This document shows positions 33,623 to 40,158 of a DNA stretch of 64,000 nt, one piece after another. The notes below the pieces were generated by a model, which was not told the origin of the DNA, did not search any database, and worked only from the letters and a program-made list of their open reading frames with translations. Position 1 is the first letter of the stretch, and each line of letters starts with the position of its first letter. The DNA comes from Capnocytophaga cynodegmi DSM 19736. Lineage in GTDB: Bacteria; Bacteroidota; Bacteroidia; Flavobacteriales; Flavobacteriaceae. A program made the translations under genes and the position numbers. The stretch spans positions 124,001-188,000 of the forward strand of contig NZ_KB900715.1 in the NCBI RefSeq assembly GCF_000379185.1. Reading direction: 5' to 3'.

Positions 33623-35131
33623 TTAAAACAATTCCAGTTGATTTTTGAAATACTTTTGCAAAGGCGGTTTGTTGGGTTGATTGTTTAACTTGCGATACAA
33701 ATTCCGTACTTGTTTGCATAAGTGCATTATGATATTTTTTTCTCTTACGGGTTTGTAACCTGTACTTGGCAAAAGGTACGAACAAAGCAAAATATATCTT
33801 TCAGGGTCGTGTTCTCGCAAATATAAAAAAGTTGCCGTTCTGATGTACCTCGCACCCTCTTTTTCGTGGGTTAATTCAACCCCCGTAATCGGACACGATT
33901 TTTTAATTTTTTCGACCCCATTTTTTAACGAATTTTCGACCTCGTTTTTTTCTACTTTTTTAACCTCAAAATTTGATGTTTTTTTGTCCCTTTTTTCTTC
34001 ATCTTCTAAACTCATATTTTCAGAACTTAAAACAACCTTTTTTTCAAGGTCTGTTTTTTTGATGTTACAATCTTCCCGTTTACTTAAAGGGTAATTTTGT
34101 AACATAACCCTATTTTTACTTGTATTTTCAGGGTCGGTAATTTTGTAACATTTTTCACTTTTTGAGGGCGAAAAATTGATATTATTTTGGTCGTTTTCAG
34201 GGTCGGTAATTTTGTAACATTTTGGGGTAATTTCATTGTTAAAAATCGCCTCTTTTTCGTGGTGCATTTTTCGTATAATTTGCCCCTTTTGATTGTCTGA
34301 AAAAGTGGTGTTTAATTCCTCTAAAAACTCCTTTGCTCGTTGTACTTGCATACGGGTCATATTTTGCCAAAATGCGGGGTTTCGCAGTTCGTTTAATCGT
34401 ATCAAATCTTTTTCCGTAAGTTCGTTTGCTCGTAGTGAATTATCAATATTAACCACTTTTTCAAATTCCGATGTAACTACTTCAAAGGCTTTTTGTAGGT
34501 TATCGGTGCTGAGGTCGGCAAGTGTGTGTATAGGTACTCCTGCATTATGCAGTTTTTGCATTTTTATTACTTTAACCTCAACCCTTACCACTTCATCATA
34601 TAACCCATATTGTTTGCCTTTGTTGTATAGTTTCAAGTAGTATTGACTATATCCAAACTCAAAGTAATTACGTCCGTGTTTGATAGTCGGGGCAAAGTTA
34701 TTGCGGTGTGCCTGAATACCTTGCAAAAAATCAAAGGCACTAAACGGAATAACATTGTTCAACCCTATTTCAATATTTTGAAGTACGCACCCACCCGCCT
34801 GAACGTCCAACAACTTACAAAGATGTTTTATAACATTTTCTACTTCTGAAAGTGTAAATCGGTCGCCATTAAATCCGTTGTATTTTGCCGTCCATTCGGG
34901 GCGTGTGTTTCCGATAAGTTCGTTATGTAGTTTGTGTATGCTACCTTTAAGGATAAAACCACCATTATAGGGCTTTAATCGCATATTGTGGTACTTGTAC
35001 ACTTCTTTCACTACTTCGCCCGTGTAAGGGTCGGTTTCCTGTTCTACGTACAGAAATGCCCCACTTGTCAAAATCTGATGTAGTTTGTCGTTATCGGGGT
35101 ATGATACGGATATTTTTATAAAATCTACCAT
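33623..35131 (-). CDS. replication initiator, phage-CRI (gene II)-like
   Basis: 502 residues. The first 250 match the pattern of the phage replication CRI family of rolling-circle initiators, such as filamentous-phage gene II: HNMRLKPYNGGFILKGSIHK, VLQNIEIGLNNVIPF, YYLKLYNKGKQYGLYDEVVRVEVKV. The second half is a low-complexity, charged region with two KCYKITDPEN-type repeats at about residues 304 and 327 encoded by the iteron-like DNA repeats, then a basic C-terminus (EKGARYIRTATFLYLREHDP, ERYILLCSYLLPSTGYKPVR). Catalytic Tyr and metal residues were not assigned. It would nick and replicate the excised element. Confidence 0.7.
   Translation of the reverse strand: MVDFIKISVSYPDNDKLHQILTSGAFLYVEQETDPYTGEVVKEVYKYHNMRLKPYNGGFILKGSIHKLHNELIGNTRPEWTAKYNGFNGDRFTLSEVENVIKHLCKLLDVQAGGCVLQNIEIGLNNVIPFSAFDFLQGIQAHRNNFAPTIKHGRNYFEFGYSQYYLKLYNKGKQYGLYDEVVRVEVKVIKMQKLHNAGVPIHTLADLSTDNLQKAFEVVTSEFEKVVNIDNSLRANELTEKDLIRLNELRNPAFWQNMTRMQVQRAKEFLEELNTTFSDNQKGQIIRKMHHEKEAIFNNEITPKCYKITDPENDQNNINFSPSKSEKCYKITDPENTSKNRVMLQNYPLSKREDCNIKKTDLEKKVVLSSENMSLEDEEKRDKKTSNFEVKKVEKNEVENSLKNGVEKIKKSCPITGVELTHEKEGARYIRTATFLYLREHDPERYILLCSYLLPSTGYKPVREKNIIMHLCKQVRNLYRKLNNQPNKPPLQKYFKNQLELF
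34090..34220. repeat. iteron-like repeats inside the replication gene
   Basis: GGTAATTTTGTAACAT occurs at 34090-34105, 34136-34151 and 34205-34220. The last two belong to a perfect 30-bp repeat (34125-34154 and 34194-34223) spaced 69 bp. A fourth copy is at 35826-35841. All have the same orientation. Confidence 0.85.
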
Positions 35132-35177
35132 ATTTTCAAGGTTTTATGTTTTATGCCTTATGCTTATGGTTTACAAC

Positions 35178-35636
35178 CTATTGCAATCCAAAATATCTTT
35201 TTATTTGAACTGAAATCATAGTTATTGCTAATGGCACGTCCATAGGGTAATAATTCGGATACTCCAAAATTGCTAATTTGGTGCGGTCGGTATTGAATAC
35301 GAAAAATAACAAGGTATGTTTTTTGTAACGCCCGTAATAGTCTTTGCTCGATATATCGCCGTAATAGATTTGCGGGTGTGCGGTTCTGAAAAGCCCCGTG
35401 AGTACTTCGCCCCACTTGGCACGTGTGCCGTCTGCTTTACGTGGTGCGGGTTTGTACCAAAAGGCGACGTTTTCCGAACGATTGAAGTTGCGTTGTACAG
35501 ATATATTGGCAAAGTCCAAAATATGCCGACTATTTGCGGTTTGGTGTATCTTTTCAAAGTGCGTAACTTCTTTGTATTTGTCTGATGTTTCTATTTTGGC
35601 AAACTGATGTATGTTTGCTCCGTTTAGGTTATTCAT
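35178..35636 (-). CDS. hypothetical protein of the element
   Basis: 152 residues, basic and aromatic-rich, with no signal or membrane segment (FNRSENVAFWYKPAPRKADG, FRTAHPQIYYGDISSKDYYG, VPLAITMISVQIKRYF). Not recognised. It lies 46 bases upstream of the replication initiator on the same strand, so it might be a replication accessory such as a single-strand DNA-binding protein; this is a guess from position and composition. Confidence 0.6.
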   Translation of the reverse strand: MNNLNGANIHQFAKIETSDKYKEVTHFEKIHQTANSRHILDFANISVQRNFNRSENVAFWYKPAPRKADGTRAKWGEVLTGLFRTAHPQIYYGDISSKDYYGRYKKHTLLFFVFNTDRTKLAILEYPNYYPMDVPLAITMISVQIKRYFGLQ

Positions 35637-35747
35637 ATTTATTTAATGATTAAAAGATTAAATGATTAAAAAAATTACTTGGATTTTGTTACTTGTTACT
35701 TGGTTCTTTGAACTTTATACTTTATCCTTGTTCCTTTTTTTTAAGAC

Positions 35748-35783
35748 AAAAGCCCCCCTACGCCCCTATTTTGGGGGCTTTAC
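35748..35783. terminator. GC-rich hairpin, possible terminator
   Basis: AAAGCCCCC and GGGGGCTTT flank about 17 bases. On the minus strand an AT-rich run with T's follows, so it could end the transcript of the 35856 gene; the T-run is broken. Confidence 0.45.
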
Positions 35784-35819
35784 CTACTTGTTATTTTTTG
35801 AATGATTATTTAACGAATT

Positions 35820-35850
35820 AGGGGCGGTAATTTTGTAACATTTTGCCCCT
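35820..35850. repeat. iteron-like repeat, fourth copy, with inverted flanks
   Basis: GGTAATTTTGTAACAT at 35826-35841 is bracketed by AGGGGC (35820-35825) and GCCCCT (35845-35850). It lies in the noncoding gap upstream of 35178-35636. It may be an origin element or a binding site of the replication initiator. Confidence 0.6.
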
Positions 35851-35855
35851 TGTGG

Positions 35856-36359
35856 TTACTTGGTGGGGTGCTGTTCTTTGAACTTTTGGATAAACTCGGT
35901 ATAGGTTATTTCATCGTTCATAAATGAATAGTTGAGGTTTGCGTATTCGTCTGTAGGGTCTTTAAACCAACCTAATACATAGCAATCTAATTCATAATCA
36001 GGCGTGAAGTACAAATCGTTATGTACGTAATAAAACTTATCCGAAAATTTGTACAATTGCTTAGCCACTTCAAAATATTGCTTTTGGTCGTCTTCTGTAA
36101 AGTCTTTACCCCTTTCCAATATCGAAGCCAAAAGGCGGTAAAAAATGCCTGTATCGATTGGCTTTTTATCAAACTCTTTCAGGAAAAGGTTAAGGCGGTT
36201 CGTGACTTCGATAGCATCTAATGCCAATAACGAATATTTGAGGGCGTCTTTTTGGGTGTGCATTCCAAAATCATTCACAGGTATAAACGTACCGAATTCC
36301 TCATTTGTTTTGCCGTTGCGGTCTTTGATTGTCAAGGTTTGTCTTTCTAAAACTCTCAT
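35856..36359 (-). CDS. hypothetical protein of the element
   Basis: 167 residues, soluble, helical and charged (LERQTLTIKDRNGKTNEEFG, NDEITYTEFIQKFKEQHP). No family recognised. It is divergent from the Xre gene and is transcribed from the promoter at 36449-36479, which the operator-like palindrome at 36478-36494 overlaps. So it is probably an early gene under Xre control. Confidence 0.65.
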   Translation of the reverse strand: MRVLERQTLTIKDRNGKTNEEFGTFIPVNDFGMHTQKDALKYSLLALDAIEVTNRLNLFLKEFDKKPIDTGIFYRLLASILERGKDFTEDDQKQYFEVAKQLYKFSDKFYYVHNDLYFTPDYELDCYVLGWFKDPTDEYANLNYSFMNDEITYTEFIQKFKEQHPTK

Positions 36360-36448
36360 ATTATTATTTTTAAATAGTTACTTAATTACTTTGGTTCTGA
36401 AACTTTGCGTAATCGAAAATATTATAACTTATGTTTTATTTTACAATG

Positions 36449-36479
36449 CAAAAATATAACCTTTAATTTATACAAACAA
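36449..36479 (-). promoter_or_regulatory. promoter of the gene at 35856-36359
   Basis: On the minus strand TTG (36479-36477), 20 bases, TATTTTTG (36456-36449). Confidence 0.6.
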
Positions 36480-36531
36480 GTTATTTTATAACTTTTTATT
36501 TATTTTATTTCTCTTTTAATATATTATACGT

Positions 36532-36539
36532 TATATTTG
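36532..36539 (+). promoter_or_regulatory. -7 box of the Xre gene
   Basis: TATATTTG, 19 bases before the Xre start codon, overlapped by an operator-like half-site. Confidence 0.6.
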
Positions 36540-36558
36540 CAGTCAAAATAATAACGTT

Positions 36559-36825
36559 ATGTTACGGATTAAAGATATTTTAAAAGAAAAAGCATTGACG
36601 CAAAATGAACTTGCCGAAAAATTAGGGGTGTCTCAAGTGGCTTTAAATAAAGTAATTAACGGAAACCCTACGATTGAAACCCTTTTAAAAATCGCCAATG
36701 TTTTAGAAGTTGATGTAAGGGACTTAATCGAACCCACGACCTCAACGGCAACCACGCCTCTATATATCAAAGACGATAACGGCAACTTAGTTGAGGTGGG
36801 CAGTCTTAACAAGGATAAAGAGTAA
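36559..36825 (+). CDS. Xre/HTH_3 family transcriptional repressor
   Basis: 88 residues. A single HTH_3 domain fills residues 5-57 (LKEKALTQNELAEKLGVSQV, ALNKVINGNPTIETLLKIAN), followed by a short tail. It is the only plus-strand gene in the element and is divergent from the gene at 36359 across an array of candidate operators, the layout of a phage-type switch. One candidate site overlaps its own promoter, so autorepression is likely. The target genes beyond the divergent pair are unknown. Confidence 0.88.
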   Translation: MLRIKDILKEKALTQNELAEKLGVSQVALNKVINGNPTIETLLKIANVLEVDVRDLIEPTTSTATTPLYIKDDNGNLVEVGSLNKDKE

Positions 36826-36888
36826 AGGATAAAGTAACAAGTAATCAAAATCCAAGTAACAAGAACTTGAAACCTTGAACCTTGTAAC

Positions 36889-36919
36889 TTTGAACTTTAT
36901 ACTTTTTTCCGTATCTTTG
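36889..36919 (+). promoter_or_regulatory. promoter of a putative small RNA
   Basis: TTTG (36889-36892), 19 bases, TATCTTTG (36912-36919), an exact consensus, with no gene downstream on this strand but a terminator 37 bases further on. Confidence 0.6.
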
Positions 36920-36925
36920 TCACGT

Positions 36926-36977
36926 TCGTACGCACAAAACTTTTCTAAAACACTTGGGGGCTTTTGCCCTCTTTTTT
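36926..36977 (+). ncRNA. putative small regulatory RNA complementary to the int and RteC-like leaders
   Basis: The promoter at 36889-36919 predicts a transcript start near 36926; a terminator (stem GGGGGC / GCCCTC, loop TTTT, then TTTTTT) ends it at about 36977, giving about 52 nt. Its unpaired middle holds ACTTTTCTAAAAC (36939-36951). The same 13 bases stand on the plus strand at 41536-41548 and 39201-39213, which are the mRNA leaders of the integrase and RteC-like genes, so the RNA is perfectly complementary to both, ending six bases from each start codon. It also lies convergent to the KilA-N gene. Expression is inferred from sequence only. Confidence 0.5.
36956..36977 (+). terminator. terminator of the putative small RNA
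   Basis: Stem GGGGGC / GCCCTC with TTTT loop and a T6 run. It could also stop readthrough from the Xre gene. Confidence 0.65.
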
Positions 36978-37674
36978 ATGCTTTATTGTAGTTTTCAATC
37001 ACTTTTAACAACTGACTTTCAGAGGTAATCAATTTTTGTTCAATCACTTGGGTTACAAACTTTTCAATATCTGAAATGCGTTGTAGTTGTCCACGTGTGG
37101 CAGTGTCTCTAATACCTTTTTCGTGTCTTCCAAATACTTTATTATTGATTTCACGGCTGTACAAGGCATAATTAGGCTCTTCGATAATAGTTGCGATGGC
37201 TCTATTCATAGGGGCAAACTCCGACCCCGCCAATATGCGGTTAAAAATAAGGCTGTCGGTTAGCCAAATTACCACCTTTGCGTAAATCAACGGGTTTAAT
37301 TCCATTGCTAAAAGTACCCATATATAAGGGTCGGCATAGGTAGATTTATTTTCGCCCCTGCCTGTAGTTTTCCAAACTTTAAGACCTTTAAGGGTTTTTA
37401 TAACACCCTCTTTTTCAACAAACTGCATAAAACTGATTATATTCATTTTTATGATACCTCTCTCATTTAAAAGATGATATACTCTTTCTTGAAAAGGTTT
37501 GGTTTTTACTATATCTTCTACTTGTCTATTAGACCACCCGTACTCAAATCTTGCAGTTTGATAGGCTTTCATCAGGTCGGTAACCGACAGGCTTTGTCCG
37601 TTCTTTGTATTTTGTTTGATAATCACGCCGAATAAATTGCGGTCAGCACTTTTCATTATTACGTTTGTTTTCAT
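36976..37674 (-). CDS. KilA-N domain protein, phage antirepressor-like
   Basis: 232 residues. The KilA-N-type domain spans about residues 25-145 (LSVTDLMKAYQTARFEYGWS, STYADPYIWVLLAMELNPLI, YAKVVIWLTDSLI); the second half is helical and ends EQKLITSESQLLKVIENYNK. KilA-N proteins bind DNA and often act as antirepressors in phages. It starts 6 bases after the excisionase-like gene, so they are cotranscribed. It would counter the Xre repressor; this is inference. Confidence 0.8.
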   Translation of the reverse strand: MKTNVIMKSADRNLFGVIIKQNTKNGQSLSVTDLMKAYQTARFEYGWSNRQVEDIVKTKPFQERVYHLLNERGIIKMNIISFMQFVEKEGVIKTLKGLKVWKTTGRGENKSTYADPYIWVLLAMELNPLIYAKVVIWLTDSLIFNRILAGSEFAPMNRAIATIIEEPNYALYSREINNKVFGRHEKGIRDTATRGQLQRISDIEKFVTQVIEQKLITSESQLLKVIENYNKA

Positions 37675-37680
37675 AATTCA

Positions 37681-37959
37681 TTAGTTTTTTAGTTCAATAA
37701 CGGCACTTTCTACCTCGTGGCGTTTGTAGTACACACGTCCGCCAATTCCGTATGATTTTAGTATGCCTTTGCGTGTCCAATTGTTTAGGGTCGTAAGGTT
37801 CACGCCTAACAAGTTAGCCACTTCACGGCGGGTTAAATACTCGGTGGGGGCTTTAGGCTGAAAATGTTTTTTGAGTTCGTTAATTTGGGACTGCACCACT
37901 TCCGAAAATTGTTCTTTGAGTTGCTCGGGGGTAATTTGAATAAATTGGATTGCTTCCAT
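37681..37959 (-). CDS. excisionase-type helix-turn-helix protein
   Basis: 92 residues. A helical N-terminus (ITPEQLKEQFSEVVQSQINE) precedes a winged HTH_17 domain (YLTRREVANLLGVNLTTLNN, WTRKGILKSYGIGGRVYYKR) that is standard for Bacteroidota excisionase-family or MerR-type proteins encoded next to integrases. It is probably the recombination directionality factor of the element. It precedes the KilA-N gene. Confidence 0.85.
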   Translation of the reverse strand: MEAIQFIQITPEQLKEQFSEVVQSQINELKKHFQPKAPTEYLTRREVANLLGVNLTTLNNWTRKGILKSYGIGGRVYYKRHEVESAVIELKN

Positions 37960-38013
37960 CGTTGAATAATTTTTTATGTTTTTCGATGGTGCAAAGGTCT
38001 ATCATATGCAACC

Positions 38014-38057
38014 AAAAAAAAGGACACGTTACCCCCGCAGAAAGGTAACGTATCCTA
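38014..38057 (-). terminator. intrinsic terminator of the RteC-like gene
   Basis: On the minus strand GGATACGTTACC, loop, GGTAACGTGTCC, then a run of nine T's. It lies 28 bases beyond the stop codon at 38085. Confidence 0.9.
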
Positions 38058-38084
38058 CAAATTGAATGAAATAAACTGAAAAGG

Positions 38085-39194
38085 TTATTTTTCCTCTTTC
38101 ATTATACTTTTGAAGTCATTTTTTAGTTTTGTTAATAGTTTTGGTGGTGTAGGTTGCTCAAAGTTTTTTATTAGTTTATTTAGGAATTTCGGTTGTTTCT
38201 TGCGTTCGGGTGCGGTTGTTTTCGATATGATAACGCTGTAATTTTCCTTTGTTAGTTTGCTGTTTTTGTTGTTTACCACCTCAAAAACGGAATTAAAAAC
38301 CTCAACAATATCAATGATACTATCTTTCAAAGTTCCTGTAAGTGTAAGGGCTTTGATTAACTCCATTGCTTCTCTTGGTGTGCCGTGCCACTGAATTTTT
38401 TTGAATGGTTGCGGTTCGGGGGTTTTTGTTTGCTCCTTAAAATTGTGGAGTAATTGATGTTCCGAAACAACGGGGGCGGGTTGGGCTTCCCCAAAATTGG
38501 GGACGGGTTGGGGGTCTTGGGTTGGTTCTGTTCGTTGCGGTTTTGGTTCGGATACGGGCAAAGGTAACGTTTCCTTTTTCGGGGAATTGCTTTCTGAAAG
38601 TGGGTTGTTATCCGTGTACAACTCTTCTGAAAGTAAAAACCTTACTATTTTTTCGATGTTTTTAGTGAAGTTTCTGTATTGATTTTTTTTAAAGATAATT
38701 GTTTTGGCTTCCTCGTTCCAAACAAAGAAAGTGTTTAGCACCCGACGAACTTCATAACTGAAATAGAAATCGCCTTTTTGATTGTTGGGATAATATACTT
38801 CCTTTTCCTTTTCGTATTCAAGGGATAATATTTGTGCAGGAGAGTCTTTGCTTATCAGTAGGTAATTTGTTTTGTTTGTTAAAAAATCGTGATATAATGA
38901 AATATCAAAAAAATTAGTTTGGTAACTTGTTGGTTCAAAAGGTTCAAAAACTTCATATTTTACCCAAAAACCTTTAAAATCAAGCCCGTTTATTCCATAA
39001 TCAGCAAAAAAAGGGTAGTATATTTGTAAATATTCCTCTTTAAAATCTTTTTCTTCTCCGTACGGGCTTTGTAGTTCCAACCACTTTTTTAAATGGTTAG
39101 GGTAGTTGTCCATAAATTCTTTGTATGTTAAATAAAATTTTATTTCACTACTCGCAAGTAGTAAATTTGTGCTTTCTGTATTATGTATATCCAT
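38085..39194 (-). CDS. RteC-like protein
   Basis: 369 residues. The N-terminal 200 residues are mixed alpha/beta with many aromatic residues. About 205-260 is a proline-rich linker. From about residue 265 the C-terminal part (IQWHGTPREAMELIKALTLT, GTLKDSIIDIVEVFNSVFEV) resembles the RteC domain of Bacteroides conjugative elements, a winged-helix activator of excision genes. The end is basic. The 5' leader carries GTTTTAGAAAAGT six bases before the ATG, complementary to the putative small RNA, and a strong terminator follows the gene. The RteC link is a moderate-confidence call by eye. Confidence 0.6.
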   Translation of the reverse strand: MDIHNTESTNLLLASSEIKFYLTYKEFMDNYPNHLKKWLELQSPYGEEKDFKEEYLQIYYPFFADYGINGLDFKGFWVKYEVFEPFEPTSYQTNFFDISLYHDFLTNKTNYLLISKDSPAQILSLEYEKEKEVYYPNNQKGDFYFSYEVRRVLNTFFVWNEEAKTIIFKKNQYRNFTKNIEKIVRFLLSEELYTDNNPLSESNSPKKETLPLPVSEPKPQRTEPTQDPQPVPNFGEAQPAPVVSEHQLLHNFKEQTKTPEPQPFKKIQWHGTPREAMELIKALTLTGTLKDSIIDIVEVFNSVFEVVNNKNSKLTKENYSVIISKTTAPERKKQPKFLNKLIKNFEQPTPPKLLTKLKNDFKSIMKEEK

Positions 39195-39200
39195 ACCTCA

Positions 39201-39213
39201 ACTTTTCTAAAAC
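39201..39213 (-). promoter_or_regulatory. leader motif of the RteC-like gene, small-RNA target
   Basis: GTTTTAGAAAAGT on the minus strand, six bases before the ATG. The same motif at the same distance precedes the integrase gene. Confidence 0.5.
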
Positions 39214-39282
39214 ATTATTATTTTTTAATCGGCTCAAAATTCAGCCAATCGCAAGGGGTTGCCCTTAAATTATTGGTTTTTA

Positions 39283-39312
39283 CGCCCTAAAATCATCGGA
39301 GGGCGGTTTTTT
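39283..39312 (+). terminator. intrinsic terminator of unknown transcript
   Basis: CGCCCT (39283-39288) and AGGGCG (39300-39305) followed by a plus-strand T-run. No plus-strand gene precedes it nearby; it may isolate the Fic/int unit from the RteC-like gene. Confidence 0.55.
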
Positions 39313-39418
39313 AAGGAGTTTCCGTAACAGAACCCCCATTAATATTGCATTTATGTAGTCATTTACTCTTTCATTTATACGAAATGCCGTTTTTGTATAA
39401 ACGTGGTTACGCAATACC

Positions 39419-40156
39419 TCAACCCTCAACAATCTTTATAATACGTTCAATGGTTTGGCGTATGTTATCCGCAATTAGGTCAATAAAGGGGCGTTTGTCA
39501 TTATCTATTTGGGCGGTTTCCAAAGTCCCGTAATATTTCAAACGGCTTTCCGTATCGCCTTTGAGTATCGCAATAGGGTAACCCCACCGCAACAATATCA
39601 AATTCATTAAAAGCCTCGAAGTACGCCCGTTGCCGTCTATAAAGGGGTGTATGGTTACTAATCGTTCGTGCATTTCGGAGGCTAACTCAATAGGGTGTAA
39701 CGTATCTTTATTGTCATTGTACCACTGCATCAGTTTTTCCATTTCCAAAGGCACGGCGTAAGGTTGCGGGGGTACGTGCTTTGCTCCTGAAATCAATACG
39801 GGTACATTGCGATAACGCCCCGCATTGCTGTTGTCAATGCCTTTCAATATCAGGGCGTGTATTTCGGTTATTAGGCGTTCGGTTATCGGTTCGTTACCCT
39901 TTGCTATTTCTTTGATAAAGTCTATTGCGTGGGTGTGGTTCACGGCTTCCAAATGTTCGTTTAGGGTTTTGCCTCCAATGGTCAAGCCTTTTTCAATGAC
40001 AAGGGCGGTTTCTTGGAGGGTTAAAGTGTTGCCCTCAATCTTGTTGCTTTCATAGGTGTACTCTATTTCAAGGGCTTTAACCACCTTTTCACTTTGTAAG
40101 GCTCTTAACTCATTGAGGCGGTTTTTAAGGTTATCTATTTCAGTGTATCTATTCAT
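39419..40156 (-). CDS. Fic family protein, class II with N-terminal inhibitory motif
   Basis: 245 residues. The catalytic motif is HPFIDGNGRTSR at about residues 170-181, with His170 and the anion-binding loop intact, so it can be an AMP- or other nucleotidyl-transferase. An N-terminal SNKIEGN (about 37-43) is the [S/T]xxxE[G/N] inhibitory helix, with Glu41 expected to block the active site, so it is class II. No separate antitoxin gene is needed. It follows the integrase by 2 bases as an operon partner, so its expression is tied to integration. Target protein unknown. Confidence 0.93.
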   Translation of the reverse strand: MNRYTEIDNLKNRLNELRALQSEKVVKALEIEYTYESNKIEGNTLTLQETALVIEKGLTIGGKTLNEHLEAVNHTHAIDFIKEIAKGNEPITERLITEIHALILKGIDNSNAGRYRNVPVLISGAKHVPPQPYAVPLEMEKLMQWYNDNKDTLHPIELASEMHERLVTIHPFIDGNGRTSRLLMNLILLRWGYPIAILKGDTESRLKYYGTLETAQIDNDKRPFIDLIADNIRQTIERIIKIVEG

Positions 40157-40158
40157 AA

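Larger units (their letters stand above)
36424..36560. promoter_or_regulatory. operator array between Xre and the divergent gene
   Basis: Half-sites of the form A[A/C/G]GTTAT recur: ATAACTT (36424-36430), ATAACCT (36455), the perfect palindrome AAGTTAT-TTT-ATAACTT (36478-36494), ACGTTAT (36528-36534) and ATAACGTTAT (36551-36560). The last overlaps the Xre start codon and the one before it overlaps the Xre -7 box. Confidence 0.55.
35675..36859. repeat. inverted repeats flanking the immunity-type region
   Basis: TTACTTGGATTTTG (35675-35688) and its exact reverse complement (36846-36859). With one single-base gap the similarity extends to about 28 bp on each side (TTACTTGTTACTT part). The arms enclose the gene at 35856 and the Xre gene. 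Confidence 0.5.

Noticed and set aside
33600-33785. 61-residue frame at the 3' end of the replication gene
   Set aside because: It overlaps the initiator's C-terminus in another frame and lacks any supporting signal.
35273-35585. Frames of 89-94 residues on both strands
   Set aside because: They are shadows of the 152-residue gene at 35178-35636, which has better composition and position before the initiator.
39374-39401. TTTATAC/GTATAAA inverted repeat near the end of fic
   Set aside because: Only 7 bp with no T-run on the transcribed strand; too weak to call as a terminator or operator.
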